Of a stretch of 64,000 bases of DNA, positions 35,018-44,798 are shown piece by piece. The notes below the pieces were generated by a model. It searched no databases. It was not told where the DNA came from and was given only the letters and a program-made list of their open reading frames with translations. Position 1 is the stretch's first letter. Every line of letters begins with the position of its first letter. The position numbers and the translations under genes were made by a program. Origin of the DNA: Afipia massiliensis (lineage in GTDB: Bacteria; Pseudomonadota; Alphaproteobacteria; Rhizobiales; Xanthobacteraceae); assembly GCF_014203115.1 (NCBI RefSeq), contig NZ_JACHIJ010000005.1, forward strand, positions 248,001-312,000, read 5' to 3'.

Positions 35018-36013
35018 ATGACCGATAAAATTCTCACCCCAATCGAAATCGGGCTGACGGCCGCCATCGTGTCGATCGACGGCAACGAACCGTCGATCCT
35101 GACCGCATCAGGCAACGACGGCGAAGCGCTGGAAGGCCTGCCGTTCGGCCCGTTCGACGCGGTGGCGCATCGCACGCTGGAAATCGGCCTGCGGTCTTGG
35201 GTGGAAGAACAGACCGGCCTGCGGCTCGGCTATGTCGAACAGCTTTACACATTCGGCGATCGCGGCCGCCACGCCCAGCGCGGCGACACCGACGCCCATG
35301 TCGCCTCGGTCGGCTATCTCGCGCTGACGCGCGCGGCGGACAACACCTCGAAGCCGCAGGTGGCGGGCGCGACCTTCAAGCCGTGGTACCGCTACTTTCC
35401 GTGGGAAGACTGGCGCGATGCACGCCCCGCAATCATCGAGAAAGAAATCATTCCCGCGCTGGAGACCTGGGCGGCGCAGGAAAAGCCGGATACCGAGCGC
35501 GCGCTGGCGCGCGGCGACCGCGTGCGGCTTTGTTTCGGCACCCGTGATTTTCGTAGCGATGGCGCTCAGTGGGACGAAGAGCGCGTGCTCGACCGTTACG
35601 AATTACTTTATGAGGCCGGGCTGATCGAGGAATCGCGCCGCGACGAGCGCCCCGCGGCACTGGCGCGCAAGGCGATGCCTGCGCTCGGCGCACCGATGCG
35701 CTTCGACCATCGCAGGATTCTGGCCACCGCCATCGCGCGGCTGCGCGCCAAGCTGAAATATCGTCCGGTGGTGTTTGAACTTCTGCCGCCGGAGTTCACA
35801 CTAACTGACTTGCAGCGGACCGTTGAGGCGATCTCGGGGCGTCATTTGCACAAGCAGAATTTCCGGCGGCTGGTGGAGGCCGGCGCGCTGGTCGAACCCA
35901 CCGGCGAGATGTCGACCCAGACCGGCGGACGTCCGGCGGCGCTGTTTCGCTTTCGGCGCGAGGTGTTGCAGGAGCGGCCCGCACCGGGATTACGGGTGCG
36001 TGGCCGTCGCTAG
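35018..36013 (+). CDS. nadQ: NadQ/NrtR-like regulator of NAD synthesis
   Basis: This transcription factor has a degenerate Nudix domain (about 1-200) fused to a C-terminal winged helix (about 245-320). The Nudix box has lost its catalytic pattern: AVAHRTLEIGLRSWVEEQTGL keeps only EEQTG, so the domain should sense a ligand such as an NAD derivative, not cleave it. The winged helix LTDLQRTVEAISGRHLHKQNFRR and TGGRPAALFRF are like those of NrtR. I recall such proteins annotated as NAD regulators (NadQ) of nadABC in alphaproteobacteria. The nadABC operon, with a palindromic site in front, is 5 kb downstream. I chose the ATG at 35018; longer starts lie inside a repeat. Confidence 0.82.
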   Translation: MTDKILTPIEIGLTAAIVSIDGNEPSILTASGNDGEALEGLPFGPFDAVAHRTLEIGLRSWVEEQTGLRLGYVEQLYTFGDRGRHAQRGDTDAHVASVGYLALTRAADNTSKPQVAGATFKPWYRYFPWEDWRDARPAIIEKEIIPALETWAAQEKPDTERALARGDRVRLCFGTRDFRSDGAQWDEERVLDRYELLYEAGLIEESRRDERPAALARKAMPALGAPMRFDHRRILATAIARLRAKLKYRPVVFELLPPEFTLTDLQRTVEAISGRHLHKQNFRRLVEAGALVEPTGEMSTQTGGRPAALFRFRREVLQERPAPGLRVRGRR

Positions 36014-36099
36014 ATTAAGGCCTCTCACAAGGCCGCTTTGAATTTTTCGCACGATCCAGATCGCCCGCGCTGCGGGGACGGATCGCGCAAGGAGGAACG

Positions 36100-38772
36100 A
36101 TGGAATTTATTGCGCTTGCTCTTGCCGTCATCGCGATTGGGATTGCCCGCAAGGCCATCATGGAGTCGAAAGAGGTCAACGCGAGGCTGGCGCAGCTTGA
36201 AGCATCGCTTCCGGGAAGCATCCTACGGGCACCCTTGCCAACCGGCGCGCCCATTGCGCCGCCCATCGTGCCAGAAACAACCGCGTCCGATACAGCCGAA
36301 AGAGCACCGTCAACGCCGCCACCGCTGCCTCCCGCTGGCGCGCGCTATCGCGAGAAGGTGGACGGCGATATTCCCGAAGCACCGGCTGAACCTGCACAGG
36401 CTGGACCCGGCCTCGAAGAACGTCTCGGCACCCGCTGGGTGGTCTGGGTCGGCGGACTGACGCTGGCGCTCGGCGGCGTGTTTCTCGTCAAGTACTCCAT
36501 CGAAGCCGGCCTGCTCGGCCCCGAGGTGCGCGTCTTGCTGGGCGGCGTGTTCGCGCTGGCGCTGCTCGCTGTCGGCGAATTCGCGCGCCGCAAGGAGAGC
36601 CTGTTATCTTTCGAGCAGTTGCCGAAGGCCAACATTCCCGCGATCCTCACCGCCGCCGGAACGGCGGTGGCGTTCGCAACCGTCTACGCGTCCTACGCGC
36701 TCTACGGTTTTCTGTCGCCGCCCATCGCATTCGTCCTGCTCGGCGCGGTCGCGCTTGGCACGCTTGCGGCTGCACTTTTGCACGGCCGCGCGCTTGCAGG
36801 GCTCGGCGTGGTCGGTGCGTTCGTGACACCTGTGCTGGTGTCGTCCGACGAGCCGGACTACTGGGCGCTCTATATCTACATCGCCATCGTGACCGCAGCC
36901 GCGTTCGGCCTGGCGCGCATCCGGTTGTGGCGCTGGCTGGCCGTCACCACGATCGTGTTCGGCGCGTTCTGGATGCTGATCGACATTGCCCGCCCCCATA
37001 CGTTCGGCCCTCAAGCATTCGATATCATCGCAAGCTTCGCACTCGCCGCGTTGCTGGTGGTCGCCGGATTCATGTTCGGACCGCCCGCCGATCAGGGCCG
37101 CGTTGAGCCGGTGTCGTCGATTTCGCTGGGCGTGTTCCTGTTCGGTGCCACGGTGCTGGTGCTGACCAACAATCACGCTGACCCGGCGATGATCGTGTTC
37201 GCGCTGCTGGTCGCTGCCACGTTCGCCATTGCCTGGCGCGCGGAAAGCGCGACCGCCGCGATCGGTGCTGCCGCCGTGCTGGTGTTCGCGGTGTTCGCGG
37301 AATGGGCGATCCGCGCCAATCCCGAGCTCACCGTGATGCCCGGCGGTCCCCTGCCCGGCATCGGCACACGCGCCGACGATGGATCGATCAGCATGCATCT
37401 GATCACGGCGGCGGGTTTCGGCGTGGCGTTCGGCGCGGCGGGTTTCCTCGCGCAGGGCCGCTCGATCAGCGCGATCATTCCGGTGATCTGGGCGGCGGCC
37501 GGTGTGTTCACACCGCTGGCGTTGCTGGTCGCGCTCTACGCACGCATCGCGCATCTGGATCGCTCGATTCCGTTCGCGATCATCGCCATCGCAGTCGCGG
37601 GTGCATTCGCTGCGGCAACCGAACTCTTGACCAAGCGCGAGGTGCGTCCCGGCCAGATGATTTCAACAGCGCTGTTCGCCACCGGCACGCTCGCCGCGCT
37701 GGCGCTGGCGTTTACGTTCGCGCTTGAAAAAGGCTGGCTCACCATCGCGCTCGCCCTGATGTCGCTCGGCACAGCATGGATTTCCATGAAGCGGCCGATC
37801 CCGTTCCTGCGTTCGCTGGCCGCCATTCTCGCTGGCATCGTGGTGCTGCGGGTTGGCTACGAGCCGCGCATCGCGGGCAACGATCTCGGCACCACGCCAA
37901 TTTTCAACTGGCTGCTGCTCGGCTACGGCATTCCCGCAGCCTCGTTCTGGCTCGGCAGCATCTTCCTGCGCCGGCGCGGCGACGATGCGCCGCTGCGCAG
38001 TGTCGAGGCCGCCGCGATCCTGTTCACGGTGCTGCTCGCCTTCACCCAGATCCGCCACTACATCAACAACGGCGATATCTATCGCACGTCGTCGAGCCTG
38101 ATCGAGGTCGGCCTGCAGGTCTGCGTCGCGCTGGCAATGGCGATCGGGCTTGAGCGGCTTCGCATCCGGACAGGCAGCGTCATTCACAACATCGGGGCGC
38201 TGCTGCTGACATGGTTCGCGGGCCTTGCGATCCTGTTCGGGCTGTTCTTCATCGCGAACCCGCTGATCTGGCGGATCGAGATCGCGGGAACGTTCTTCAA
38301 TCCGCTGATCCTTGGCTACGCGATCCCGGCTGTGCTCGCGCTACTGCTGTCCTACGCCGTGGCGGGACGCCGCGCCGCGGCCTATGCCAACACCATCGCG
38401 GCCGGCGCGCTTATCCTCGCGCTGGCCTACATCACGCTGCAAATCCGTCACCTCTATCACGGGCCGTATCTGAACAGCTTCCGCACCTTCGACGCCGAGC
38501 AGTACACCTACTCGGTGGCGTGGCTGGTGTTCGGCGTGATCCTGCTGGGGATTGGCCTGCTGCTGCCGTCGCAGCGCGCGCGGCTTGCGTCGGCGGTGAT
38601 GATCGCCATCACCATTCTCAAAGTGTTCCTGATCGACATGTCGAATCTGACCGGGGCCTACCGGGCGTTCTCGTTCATCGGTCTGGGTCTGGTGCTGGTC
38701 GCGATCGGATGGCTGTATCAGCGCATCCTGTTCAGGCAGACGACAACGCCGCCGGCTCAGCCGACGGCGTGA
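36100..38772 (+). CDS. DUF2339-domain multi-pass membrane protein
   Basis: This is an 890-residue protein of unknown function. The N-terminus is a single helix, followed by an Ala/Pro-rich linker to about residue 105. The rest comprises about 20 or more hydrophobic helices, beginning with LEERLGTRWVVWVGGLTLALGGVFLVKYSI, the DUF2339 hallmark. The good ribosome-binding site GGAGGAA precedes the ATG. It could be a transporter or lipid-related enzyme, but nothing in the sequence decides. Confidence 0.85.
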   Translation: MEFIALALAVIAIGIARKAIMESKEVNARLAQLEASLPGSILRAPLPTGAPIAPPIVPETTASDTAERAPSTPPPLPPAGARYREKVDGDIPEAPAEPAQAGPGLEERLGTRWVVWVGGLTLALGGVFLVKYSIEAGLLGPEVRVLLGGVFALALLAVGEFARRKESLLSFEQLPKANIPAILTAAGTAVAFATVYASYALYGFLSPPIAFVLLGAVALGTLAAALLHGRALAGLGVVGAFVTPVLVSSDEPDYWALYIYIAIVTAAAFGLARIRLWRWLAVTTIVFGAFWMLIDIARPHTFGPQAFDIIASFALAALLVVAGFMFGPPADQGRVEPVSSISLGVFLFGATVLVLTNNHADPAMIVFALLVAATFAIAWRAESATAAIGAAAVLVFAVFAEWAIRANPELTVMPGGPLPGIGTRADDGSISMHLITAAGFGVAFGAAGFLAQGRSISAIIPVIWAAAGVFTPLALLVALYARIAHLDRSIPFAIIAIAVAGAFAAATELLTKREVRPGQMISTALFATGTLAALALAFTFALEKGWLTIALALMSLGTAWISMKRPIPFLRSLAAILAGIVVLRVGYEPRIAGNDLGTTPIFNWLLLGYGIPAASFWLGSIFLRRRGDDAPLRSVEAAAILFTVLLAFTQIRHYINNGDIYRTSSSLIEVGLQVCVALAMAIGLERLRIRTGSVIHNIGALLLTWFAGLAILFGLFFIANPLIWRIEIAGTFFNPLILGYAIPAVLALLLSYAVAGRRAAAYANTIAAGALILALAYITLQIRHLYHGPYLNSFRTFDAEQYTYSVAWLVFGVILLGIGLLLPSQRARLASAVMIAITILKVFLIDMSNLTGAYRAFSFIGLGLVLVAIGWLYQRILFRQTTTPPAQPTA

Positions 38773-38802
38773 TTCACCTAAGCGGAAGTGCAATCATTAT
38801 CT

Positions 38803-38875
38803 CCGCTCATTCCCGCGCAAGCGGGAATCCAGCACCTTTCAAAGCCTGGGTCCCCGCCTTCGCGGGGACGAGCGG
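38803..38875. repeat. Palindromic repeat, family C (CCGCTCATTCCCGCG)
   Basis: The left arm starts CCGCTCATTCCCGCG-CAAG-CGGGAATCC and the right arm is GGGTCCCCGCC-TTCG-CGGGGACGAGCGG. Each arm is a hairpin and the outer ends pair. The second copy is at 50456-50531. Confidence 0.85.
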
Positions 38876-38883
38876 AATTTGAT

Positions 38884-39423
38884 TTACTCGCTGGCGGAGC
38901 GGCGCAGCTCAAGCGCCGGCTCGCTGCGAACCGAAGCCGGGCGCACTTCCGCGCGCGGAGTCGCGTCAGCCGATTGAGTCCCCGGCGCGTGCAGCGAGCG
39001 CGGACGCGAGATCGAACGCGCGAGGAACACGCGCGCATTGCCGTGCTTGCGGAAATCGCAATAGGCGAAGCCCATGCCTGACACCGAACCGCGGAAGCTG
39101 ACATTGTCGGTCTTGTTCAGGTTGAAGCAGGGCTCGAAGGGAATGCCCTTGATCGAAGCGCAGATCTGCTGGCCGCGGACCTGAAGCGTATTGGACGGCA
39201 GTCGCATATGGCGTGTCGCGCCGGCGCCGCTGAACTGCACCGCGCCAGCCGCAGCACCATCGGGCGTGATCTTGCCGACGCCCTTGGTGCCGTCGAAGCA
39301 CGTGAAGGCGAACATCTTGTTGGCGACGAATTTGCGGGCTTCGTCCGCGTTCAGGGTTTCAGCAAACACAGGCGCTGAAACCGAACAGGCCAGCGCGGCT
39401 CCAAGAACGATGCGGACGAGCAT
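38884..39423 (-). CDS. Secreted hypothetical protein
   Basis: This is a 179-residue protein with a signal peptide (about 1-21, ending PVFAE). The mature part has DEARKFVANKMFAFTCFDGTKGVGKI and four Cys (TCFDG, QICAS, EPCFN, AYCDF), which may form two disulfides. The last 45 residues are Arg/Ser/Ala-rich and probably disordered. I know no function; the pattern is familiar from other Bradyrhizobium-group proteins. Confidence 0.75.
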   Translation of the reverse strand: MLVRIVLGAALACSVSAPVFAETLNADEARKFVANKMFAFTCFDGTKGVGKITPDGAAAGAVQFSGAGATRHMRLPSNTLQVRGQQICASIKGIPFEPCFNLNKTDNVSFRGSVSGMGFAYCDFRKHGNARVFLARSISRPRSLHAPGTQSADATPRAEVRPASVRSEPALELRRSASE

Positions 39424-39560
39424 GAGCTACTCCAACTGACTAACTGCGGATCAGAAGAACCGGCCGGGCAAAGCGCCCGGCGGTTTACGCCTTAACCCGG
39501 TGATTACCATACCAACCATGGCAACATTGGAGCACCATGGTTTGCAAAGTCTGAACGTCC

Positions 39561-40547
39561 TCAGGAAATTTTCACCACCGTCCGGCCGCGAAGCTGTCCG
39601 GCGAGAATTTTCGGAGCTGCGCCGATAACCTCGTCGAGGCCGATTTCCGTAGTCATTTCAGCAAGTTTTGCGTGGTCCACATCCTTCGCGATGCGCGCCC
39701 AGGCGGCCTTGCGCGGCTCGATCGGGCACATCACGGAATCGATGCCCAAAAGGCACACTCCGCGCAAAATGAAAGGCGCGACCGACGACGGCAGGTCCAT
39801 ACCGCCGGCAAGACCGCAGGCGGCAATCGCGCCGCCGTACTTCGTCATCGACAGCAGGTTGGCCAGCGTGGTCGATCCGACGCTGTCGATGCCACCGGCC
39901 CAGCGCTCCTTGGCGAGCGCCTTTGGCGGTCCCGACAATTCGTTGCGGTCGATCACCTCAGTTGCGCCGAGACCGCGCAGATAATCCGCCTCGGCTGCAC
40001 GTCCGGTCGATGCGATGACATGGAAACCGAGCTTTGAGAGGATCGCGACCGCCACCGAACCGACACCGCCGGCAGCGCCAGTGACAACCACCGGGCCATG
40101 CTTCGGCGTGAGGCCATACTTCTCCAGCGCCATCACCGACAGCATCGCGGTGAAACCCGCCGTGCCGATCGCCATCGCCTGACGCGCGGTCATGCCCTCG
40201 GGCAAACGCACCAGCCAGTCGCCTTTGACGCGTGCCTTCTGCGCATACGCACCGAGATGGGTCTCGCTCAAACCCCAGCCGGTGGAGACCACCTTGTCGC
40301 CCGCCTTCCAGCCCGAGTGTGACGATTCCAGAACCGTGCCTGCAAAATCGACACCGGCAATCATCGGGAAACGGCGCACCACCGGCGACTTGCCGGTGAC
40401 GGCGAGGCCGTCCTTGTAATTTACCGTGGACCACTCGACCGCGACGGTGACGTCGCCTTCCATCAGTTCCGCTTCGTCGAACTGCGTCAGCGCCGCCGTG
40501 GTGCCTTTGTCTGCCTTGTCGATTCTGATTGCCTTGAAGGTTGCCAA
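39561..40547 (-). CDS. acuI: Acrylyl-CoA reductase-type MDR oxidoreductase
   Basis: This is a zinc-free medium-chain dehydrogenase/reductase (YhdH/AcuI group) of 328 residues that reduces acryloyl-CoA or related enones with NADPH. The cofactor motif is [17 protein letters not shown], then [21 protein letters not shown], a typical NADPH-binding arrangement. [18 protein letters not shown] is the family N-terminal segment. The start is TTG at 40547, preceded by GGAG about 7 bases away. It diverges from nadABC. Confidence 0.88.
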   Translation of the reverse strand: MATFKAIRIDKADKGTTAALTQFDEAELMEGDVTVAVEWSTVNYKDGLAVTGKSPVVRRFPMIAGVDFAGTVLESSHSGWKAGDKVVSTGWGLSETHLGAYAQKARVKGDWLVRLPEGMTARQAMAIGTAGFTAMLSVMALEKYGLTPKHGPVVVTGAAGGVGSVAVAILSKLGFHVIASTGRAAEADYLRGLGATEVIDRNELSGPPKALAKERWAGGIDSVGSTTLANLLSMTKYGGAIAACGLAGGMDLPSSVAPFILRGVCLLGIDSVMCPIEPRKAAWARIAKDVDHAKLAEMTTEIGLDEVIGAAPKILAGQLRGRTVVKIS

Positions 40548-40818
40548 ACCCGATCTCCGTTTTTTCTTGTGCGAATGAATCCGGCCCCCTGATTGGCGGC
40601 TCCGGCCCGGTTTGCCAAGCCCTTAGCCGCAGGTTCGCATCGCTTGAGGGCAGATGCATTTCCGCCATGCGGAAAATTCCGAGTACCCCTCTGGCGAGGC
40701 CGGAACCAACCTGCTATATTTGTTTTGCTCGTTATGAGAATAAGTAACGATCTCGCGAGTCAGGGAACGCGGACACGCTAAATCCGTCGTCCCTGTGAGG
40801 AAACCGAGTTTGGAGCGC

Positions 40819-40836
40819 CGGCCCAAAAGGCCGGAT
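40819..40836. terminator. Short GC-rich hairpin in the acuI-nadA gap
   Basis: CCGGCC-CAAAAG-GCCGG-like arms can pair as a 6-bp stem upstream of nadA. No U-run follows on either strand, so termination is doubtful. It could be a leader structure. Confidence 0.3.
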
Positions 40837-40847
40837 TTCTCAAAACC

Positions 40848-40874
40848 CTAATATGCTCAAATTGAGTATATTAG
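40848..40874. promoter_or_regulatory. 27-bp palindrome: probable NadQ operator of nadABC
   Basis: CTAATATGCTCAA at 40848-40860, a central A, and TTGAGTATATTAG at 40862-40874 are reverse complements in 12 of 13 positions. The site ends 20 bases before the nadA ATG, where a bound dimer would block transcription. The NadQ-like gene in the same region is the natural candidate regulator. I recall a TGCTCAA-centred palindrome as the motif for this family but could not check it. Confidence 0.75.
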
Positions 40875-40893
40875 GCGACTTCAGGAGGCTGCG

Positions 40894-42003
40894 ATGCCGA
40901 TCACCGGAATTTACGGTCCCGACGATTTCGGGAATCCGACCCACCGCGCGCAGAGCGTTGCCCGCGCCCGCATCACCGATGCGGAACGTGCGCACGCCTT
41001 GCCGATGCCGTCGCTGGAATGGACGCCCGAGGTCGAGCGCGCCACCGCGCATCTCTATGCCAAGGTAAAGAACGTCATTCCCGAAATCGAATGGCCGTTC
41101 ATGGCGCCTTACGTCAAGGCGATCAACGATCTCAAGCAGCAGCGCAACGCGGTGATCCTGGCGCACAACTACCAGACGCCGGAGATTTTCCATTGCGTCG
41201 CCGATATCGGCGGCGACTCGCTGCAGCTCGCCCGCGAGGCGACGAAAGTGAAAGAGAAAGTCATCGTCCAGTGCGGCGTGCACTTCATGGCCGAGACCTC
41301 GAAGATCCTCAATCCCGAGAAGACCGTGCTGATCCCGGATTCGCGCGCCGGCTGCTCGCTGGCGTCGTCGATCACCGGCGCGGACGTGCGCCTGCTGCGC
41401 GAGCGTTTCCCCGGTGTGCCGGTGGTGGCTTACGTCAACACGTCGGCCGATGTGAAGGCGGAGGTCGATATCTGCTGCACCTCGTCGAACGCCGTGCAGG
41501 TGGTGGAAAGCCTCAACGCCGAGACCGTGATTTTCCTCCCCGACCAGTATCTGGCGAAATACGTCGCCTCGAAAACCACCGTGAAGATCATCGCATGGAA
41601 AGGCGCGTGCGAGGTGCACGAGCGCTTCACCGGCGACGAGCTGCGCACCTATCGCGAGGCCGACCCATCAGTGCAGATCATCGCACACCCGGAGTGCCCG
41701 CCCGACGTCCTCGCGGAGGCGGACTTCACCGGCTCGACCGCGCACATGATCGACTGGGTCCGGAAGCACCAGCCGAAGCGCATCGTCATGGTCACCGAAT
41801 GCTCGATGGCGGACAACGTCCAGGCCGAACTGCCGAATGTCGAGTTCGTCAAGCCGTGCAACCTGTGCCCGCACATGAAGCGCATCACGCTGCCGAAGAT
41901 TCTCGACAGCCTGATCTACATGCGTGAGGAAGTGACCATCGACCCGATGATCATCGACAAGGCCCGGCGTTCGGTGGAACGCATGATCAACCTGAAGAAT
42001 TGA
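40894..42003 (+). CDS. nadA: Quinolinate synthase A
   Basis: This 4Fe-4S enzyme condenses iminoaspartate with dihydroxyacetone phosphate to quinolinate, the second step of de novo NAD synthesis. It has 369 residues. The cluster Cys are in [20 protein letters not shown] and [10 protein letters not shown]. The [10 protein letters not shown] segment is the substrate-binding family mark. The strong CAGGAGG precedes the ATG. It is the first gene of nadABC, directly after the proposed operator. Confidence 0.96.
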   Translation: MPITGIYGPDDFGNPTHRAQSVARARITDAERAHALPMPSLEWTPEVERATAHLYAKVKNVIPEIEWPFMAPYVKAINDLKQQRNAVILAHNYQTPEIFHCVADIGGDSLQLAREATKVKEKVIVQCGVHFMAETSKILNPEKTVLIPDSRAGCSLASSITGADVRLLRERFPGVPVVAYVNTSADVKAEVDICCTSSNAVQVVESLNAETVIFLPDQYLAKYVASKTTVKIIAWKGACEVHERFTGDELRTYREADPSVQIIAHPECPPDVLAEADFTGSTAHMIDWVRKHQPKRIVMVTECSMADNVQAELPNVEFVKPCNLCPHMKRITLPKILDSLIYMREEVTIDPMIIDKARRSVERMINLKN

Positions 42004-42021
42004 GCGCGATACGGCTACAGC

Positions 42022-42104
42022 CGTCATGGCCGGGCTTGTCCCGGCCATCCACGCCTTAATCATACAAAAAAACGTGGATGCCCGCGACAAGCGCGGGCAT
42101 GACG
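42022..42104. repeat. Palindromic repeat, family D, inside the nad operon
   Basis: CGTCATGGCCGGGCTTGTCCCGGCCATCCACG and its mirror CGTGGATGCCCGCGACAAGCGCGGGCATGACG form two hairpins in the 126-base gap between nadA and nadB. Being inside an operon, it would be transcribed and could affect mRNA stability. Confidence 0.88.
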
Positions 42105-42129
42105 ATCCCAAAGTTGAAAGCCAATTGGC

Positions 42130-43737
42130 ATGACACTCAACTCTAACGATCTCGCGCGCACCACAGACGTCATCATCGTCGGCGGCGGACTGGCGGGGCT
42201 GTTCTGCGCGCTGAAACTTAGCCCCCGGCCCGTCACGGTGATTTCCGCTGCACCGCTCGGCGAAGGCGCGTCGAGCGCATGGGCCCAGGGCGGCATCGCA
42301 GCCGCGGTTGCCGAAGGCGACAGCGCCGAAGCGCATGCCGCCGACACGATCGCGGTCGGTGGCGGCATCGTCGATGAAGACGTCGCGCTGGGACTCGCCC
42401 GCGAGGCCGGCGCGCGGATTCATGATCTCCTGCAATACGGCGTGCCGTTCGACCGCGACCTCGAAGGCAAGCTCGCCGTCGGACGCGAGGCCGCGCATTC
42501 CGCCCGGCGCATCGTCCACGTTCAGGGCGACATGGCGGGAAAGGCGATCATCGCGGCGCTGATCGAGGCAGTGCGCAAGACACTGTCGATCCGCGTGATC
42601 GAAGGCTATGTCGCCGAAGCCCTGATCGCAGAGGGCGACGCCGTGTCCGGCCTGCAATTGCGCAAGGCGGACGATGCAATCGCTGCGCCGATCATCATCC
42701 CCTCGCGCGCGATCGTGCTGGCGACCGGTGGCATCGGGCATCTCTATTCAGTCACGACCAATCCGGCGGAGGCCAGCGGATCGGGTCTCGCGATTGCCGC
42801 GCGCGCCGGCGCGGTGATTGCCGATCCCGAATTCGTGCAGTTTCATCCGACCGCCATCATGGTAGGTCGCGACCCCGCGCCGCTGGCGACCGAAGCCTTG
42901 CGCGGCGAAGGCGCGACGCTGATCAACGGCAAGGGCGAGCGGTTCATGCTCGCGCTCAATCCGCTCGCGGAACTCGCACCCCGCGATATCGTTGCGCGCG
43001 GCGTGTTCGCGGAAATCGCCGCTGGCCGTGGCGCGTATCTGGATGCAACCAAGGCGCTTGGCGCGGCGTTCGCCAAAAAATTCCCAACGGTCTACGCAAG
43101 CTGTATGGCGGCGGGTATCGATCCCGCCAAGCAACCCATCCCGATTGCGCCGGCGGCTCATTACCACATGGGCGGCATCGCCGTGGACAGGCACGGCCGC
43201 ACTTCTCTCAAAGGCTTGTGGGCCGGCGGCGAAGTGTCGAGCACCGGAGCGCACGGCGCCAACCGCCTCGCCTCCAACTCGCTGCTCGAAGCCGTGGTCT
43301 ATGCCCCGCGGATCGCCGAAGACATCGACGGCAATGTGTTTGCGCGCAGCCCCCTCGCCGTGCCGTCGCAGACCCCGCGCAACTGCGCCATGCCGCCGCT
43401 CACCGAAGCCAATCTGCGCTCCATGATGAGTTCGCATGTAGGCGTCGTCCGCGACGGCGACCGGCTGATGGAAGCCGTACAGGCGTTCGCGGCCATCGAA
43501 CAGAGCACCGGAAACATTGCACTGCGCAACATGGCAACCACGGCGCTGATCGTCGCGGCATCGGCATGGTCGCGGCGCGAGAGCCGCGGCGCGCATTTCC
43601 GCTCCGACTATACGGCGGAAGATCCGGCGCAAAGGCACCGCACCATGACAACGCTCATTGAGGCGCGTAACATCGCGCTCATGCTGTCTGACGGTGCAAC
43701 CGCCAAACGATCCGCTAAACTATCCACGGGAGTTTGA
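42130..43737 (+). CDS. nadB: L-aspartate oxidase
   Basis: This flavoenzyme oxidises L-aspartate to iminoaspartate for NadA. It has 535 residues. The FAD-binding motif is [13 protein letters not shown], then [15 protein letters not shown] and HFHPTA-like [10 protein letters not shown]. The substrate-contacting YHMGGIAVD and [16 protein letters not shown] segments are present. It lies second in the operon; its stop overlaps the region where nadC starts. Confidence 0.95.
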   Translation: MTLNSNDLARTTDVIIVGGGLAGLFCALKLSPRPVTVISAAPLGEGASSAWAQGGIAAAVAEGDSAEAHAADTIAVGGGIVDEDVALGLAREAGARIHDLLQYGVPFDRDLEGKLAVGREAAHSARRIVHVQGDMAGKAIIAALIEAVRKTLSIRVIEGYVAEALIAEGDAVSGLQLRKADDAIAAPIIIPSRAIVLATGGIGHLYSVTTNPAEASGSGLAIAARAGAVIADPEFVQFHPTAIMVGRDPAPLATEALRGEGATLINGKGERFMLALNPLAELAPRDIVARGVFAEIAAGRGAYLDATKALGAAFAKKFPTVYASCMAAGIDPAKQPIPIAPAAHYHMGGIAVDRHGRTSLKGLWAGGEVSSTGAHGANRLASNSLLEAVVYAPRIAEDIDGNVFARSPLAVPSQTPRNCAMPPLTEANLRSMMSSHVGVVRDGDRLMEAVQAFAAIEQSTGNIALRNMATTALIVAASAWSRRESRGAHFRSDYTAEDPAQRHRTMTTLIEARNIALMLSDGATAKRSAKLSTGV

Positions 43738-43739
43738 AC

Positions 43740-44633
43740 GTGAGCGTCACCGATGTCCTGAACCCCGCCGCCCTGATGCACCCGCAGGCATTTCTGTCGC
43801 CGCTGGCGATCGATGACGCGGTGGAGCGCGCGCTGGCGGAAGACCTCGGCCGCGCCGGAGACGTGACCTCGATTGCGACCATCCCGGCCAACACCCAGGC
43901 TTTTGCCAAACTGGTGGCGCGGCAGGCTGGCGTGATCGCGGGCCTGCCGCTGGCGGTTGCGACCTTTCTGAAGCTGTCGCCCGACGTCCGGATTCAGGCC
44001 CACGCCCATGACGGCGTCAACGTCGCCAAGGGCGTTCACGTGCTGACCATCTCAGGCCCGGCTCGCGCGGTGCTTTCAGGCGAACGCACCGCGCTGAACT
44101 TTGTCGGCCGCCTCTCCGGCATCGCGACCCTGACCTCGGACTACATCCGCCACGCCGGCGTGACCAAGACGCGCATCTGCGATACCCGCAAGACCACGCC
44201 GGGGCTGCGCGCGCTGGAGAAATACGCGGTGCGCTGCGGCGGCGGCTTCAATCACCGCTTCGGCCTCGACGATGCCATCCTGATCAAGGACAATCACATC
44301 GCTGTCGCCGGCGGCGTCAAAGCCGTGCTGCAACGCGCGCGTGCGCATGCCGGTCATCTGGTCAAGATCGAGATCGAGGTCGACACACTCGACCAATTGC
44401 GCGAAGTCCTTGCGACCGGCCTTGCGGACGTGGTGATGCTCGACAACATGGACATTCCGACGCTGCGCGAAGCGGTCGCGATCACCAACAAACGCGTGGT
44501 GCTGGAGGTGTCCGGCGGCGTCACGCTGGCGTCGATCGGCGAGATCGCGACAACCGGCGTCGATTATGTGTCGGCGGGCGCGCTGACGCATTCTGCGCCG
44601 AACTTTGATGTCGCGCTGGATATCGATGCGTGA
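43740..44633 (+). CDS. nadC: Nicotinate-nucleotide pyrophosphorylase (carboxylating)
   Basis: This enzyme (quinolinate phosphoribosyltransferase) makes nicotinate mononucleotide from quinolinate and PRPP, the last step of the operon's pathway. It has 297 residues from the GTG at 43740, which follows a GGGAG site; a TTG at 43734 would add two residues. [20 protein letters not shown] and [16 protein letters not shown] are the active-site marks. The stop is followed by a family B repeat. Confidence 0.95.
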   Translation: MSVTDVLNPAALMHPQAFLSPLAIDDAVERALAEDLGRAGDVTSIATIPANTQAFAKLVARQAGVIAGLPLAVATFLKLSPDVRIQAHAHDGVNVAKGVHVLTISGPARAVLSGERTALNFVGRLSGIATLTSDYIRHAGVTKTRICDTRKTTPGLRALEKYAVRCGGGFNHRFGLDDAILIKDNHIAVAGGVKAVLQRARAHAGHLVKIEIEVDTLDQLREVLATGLADVVMLDNMDIPTLREAVAITNKRVVLEVSGGVTLASIGEIATTGVDYVSAGALTHSAPNFDVALDIDA

Positions 44634-44640
44634 CATCTGC

Positions 44641-44773
44641 GTCGTCCCGGCCAAGCGCAGCGCGAGCCGGGACCCATAAGCCCTACACAATCTGAGAAAG
44701 CGGGATGCCTCTCCAACTCTCGTGATGAGCATCATGTCCAGGGGTGATGGGTCCCGGCATGCGCCGGGACGAC
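44641..44773. repeat. Palindromic repeat, family B
   Basis: GTCGTCCCGG ... GGGACCCAT at the left and ATGGGTCCC ... GGGACGAC at the right pair with each other, separated by about 70 bases. It follows nadC and converges with the SleB-like gene, where it could serve as a transcription end. Confidence 0.85.
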
Positions 44774-44798
44774 CATCGAGATTCCCACAGAACGACCG

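Noticed and set aside
40769-40794. GGAAC-N16-CGTC as an EcfG promoter for nadABC
   Set aside because: The conserved TT of the -10 element is broken, and housekeeping NAD genes with a palindromic operator are not expected to depend on the stress sigma factor.
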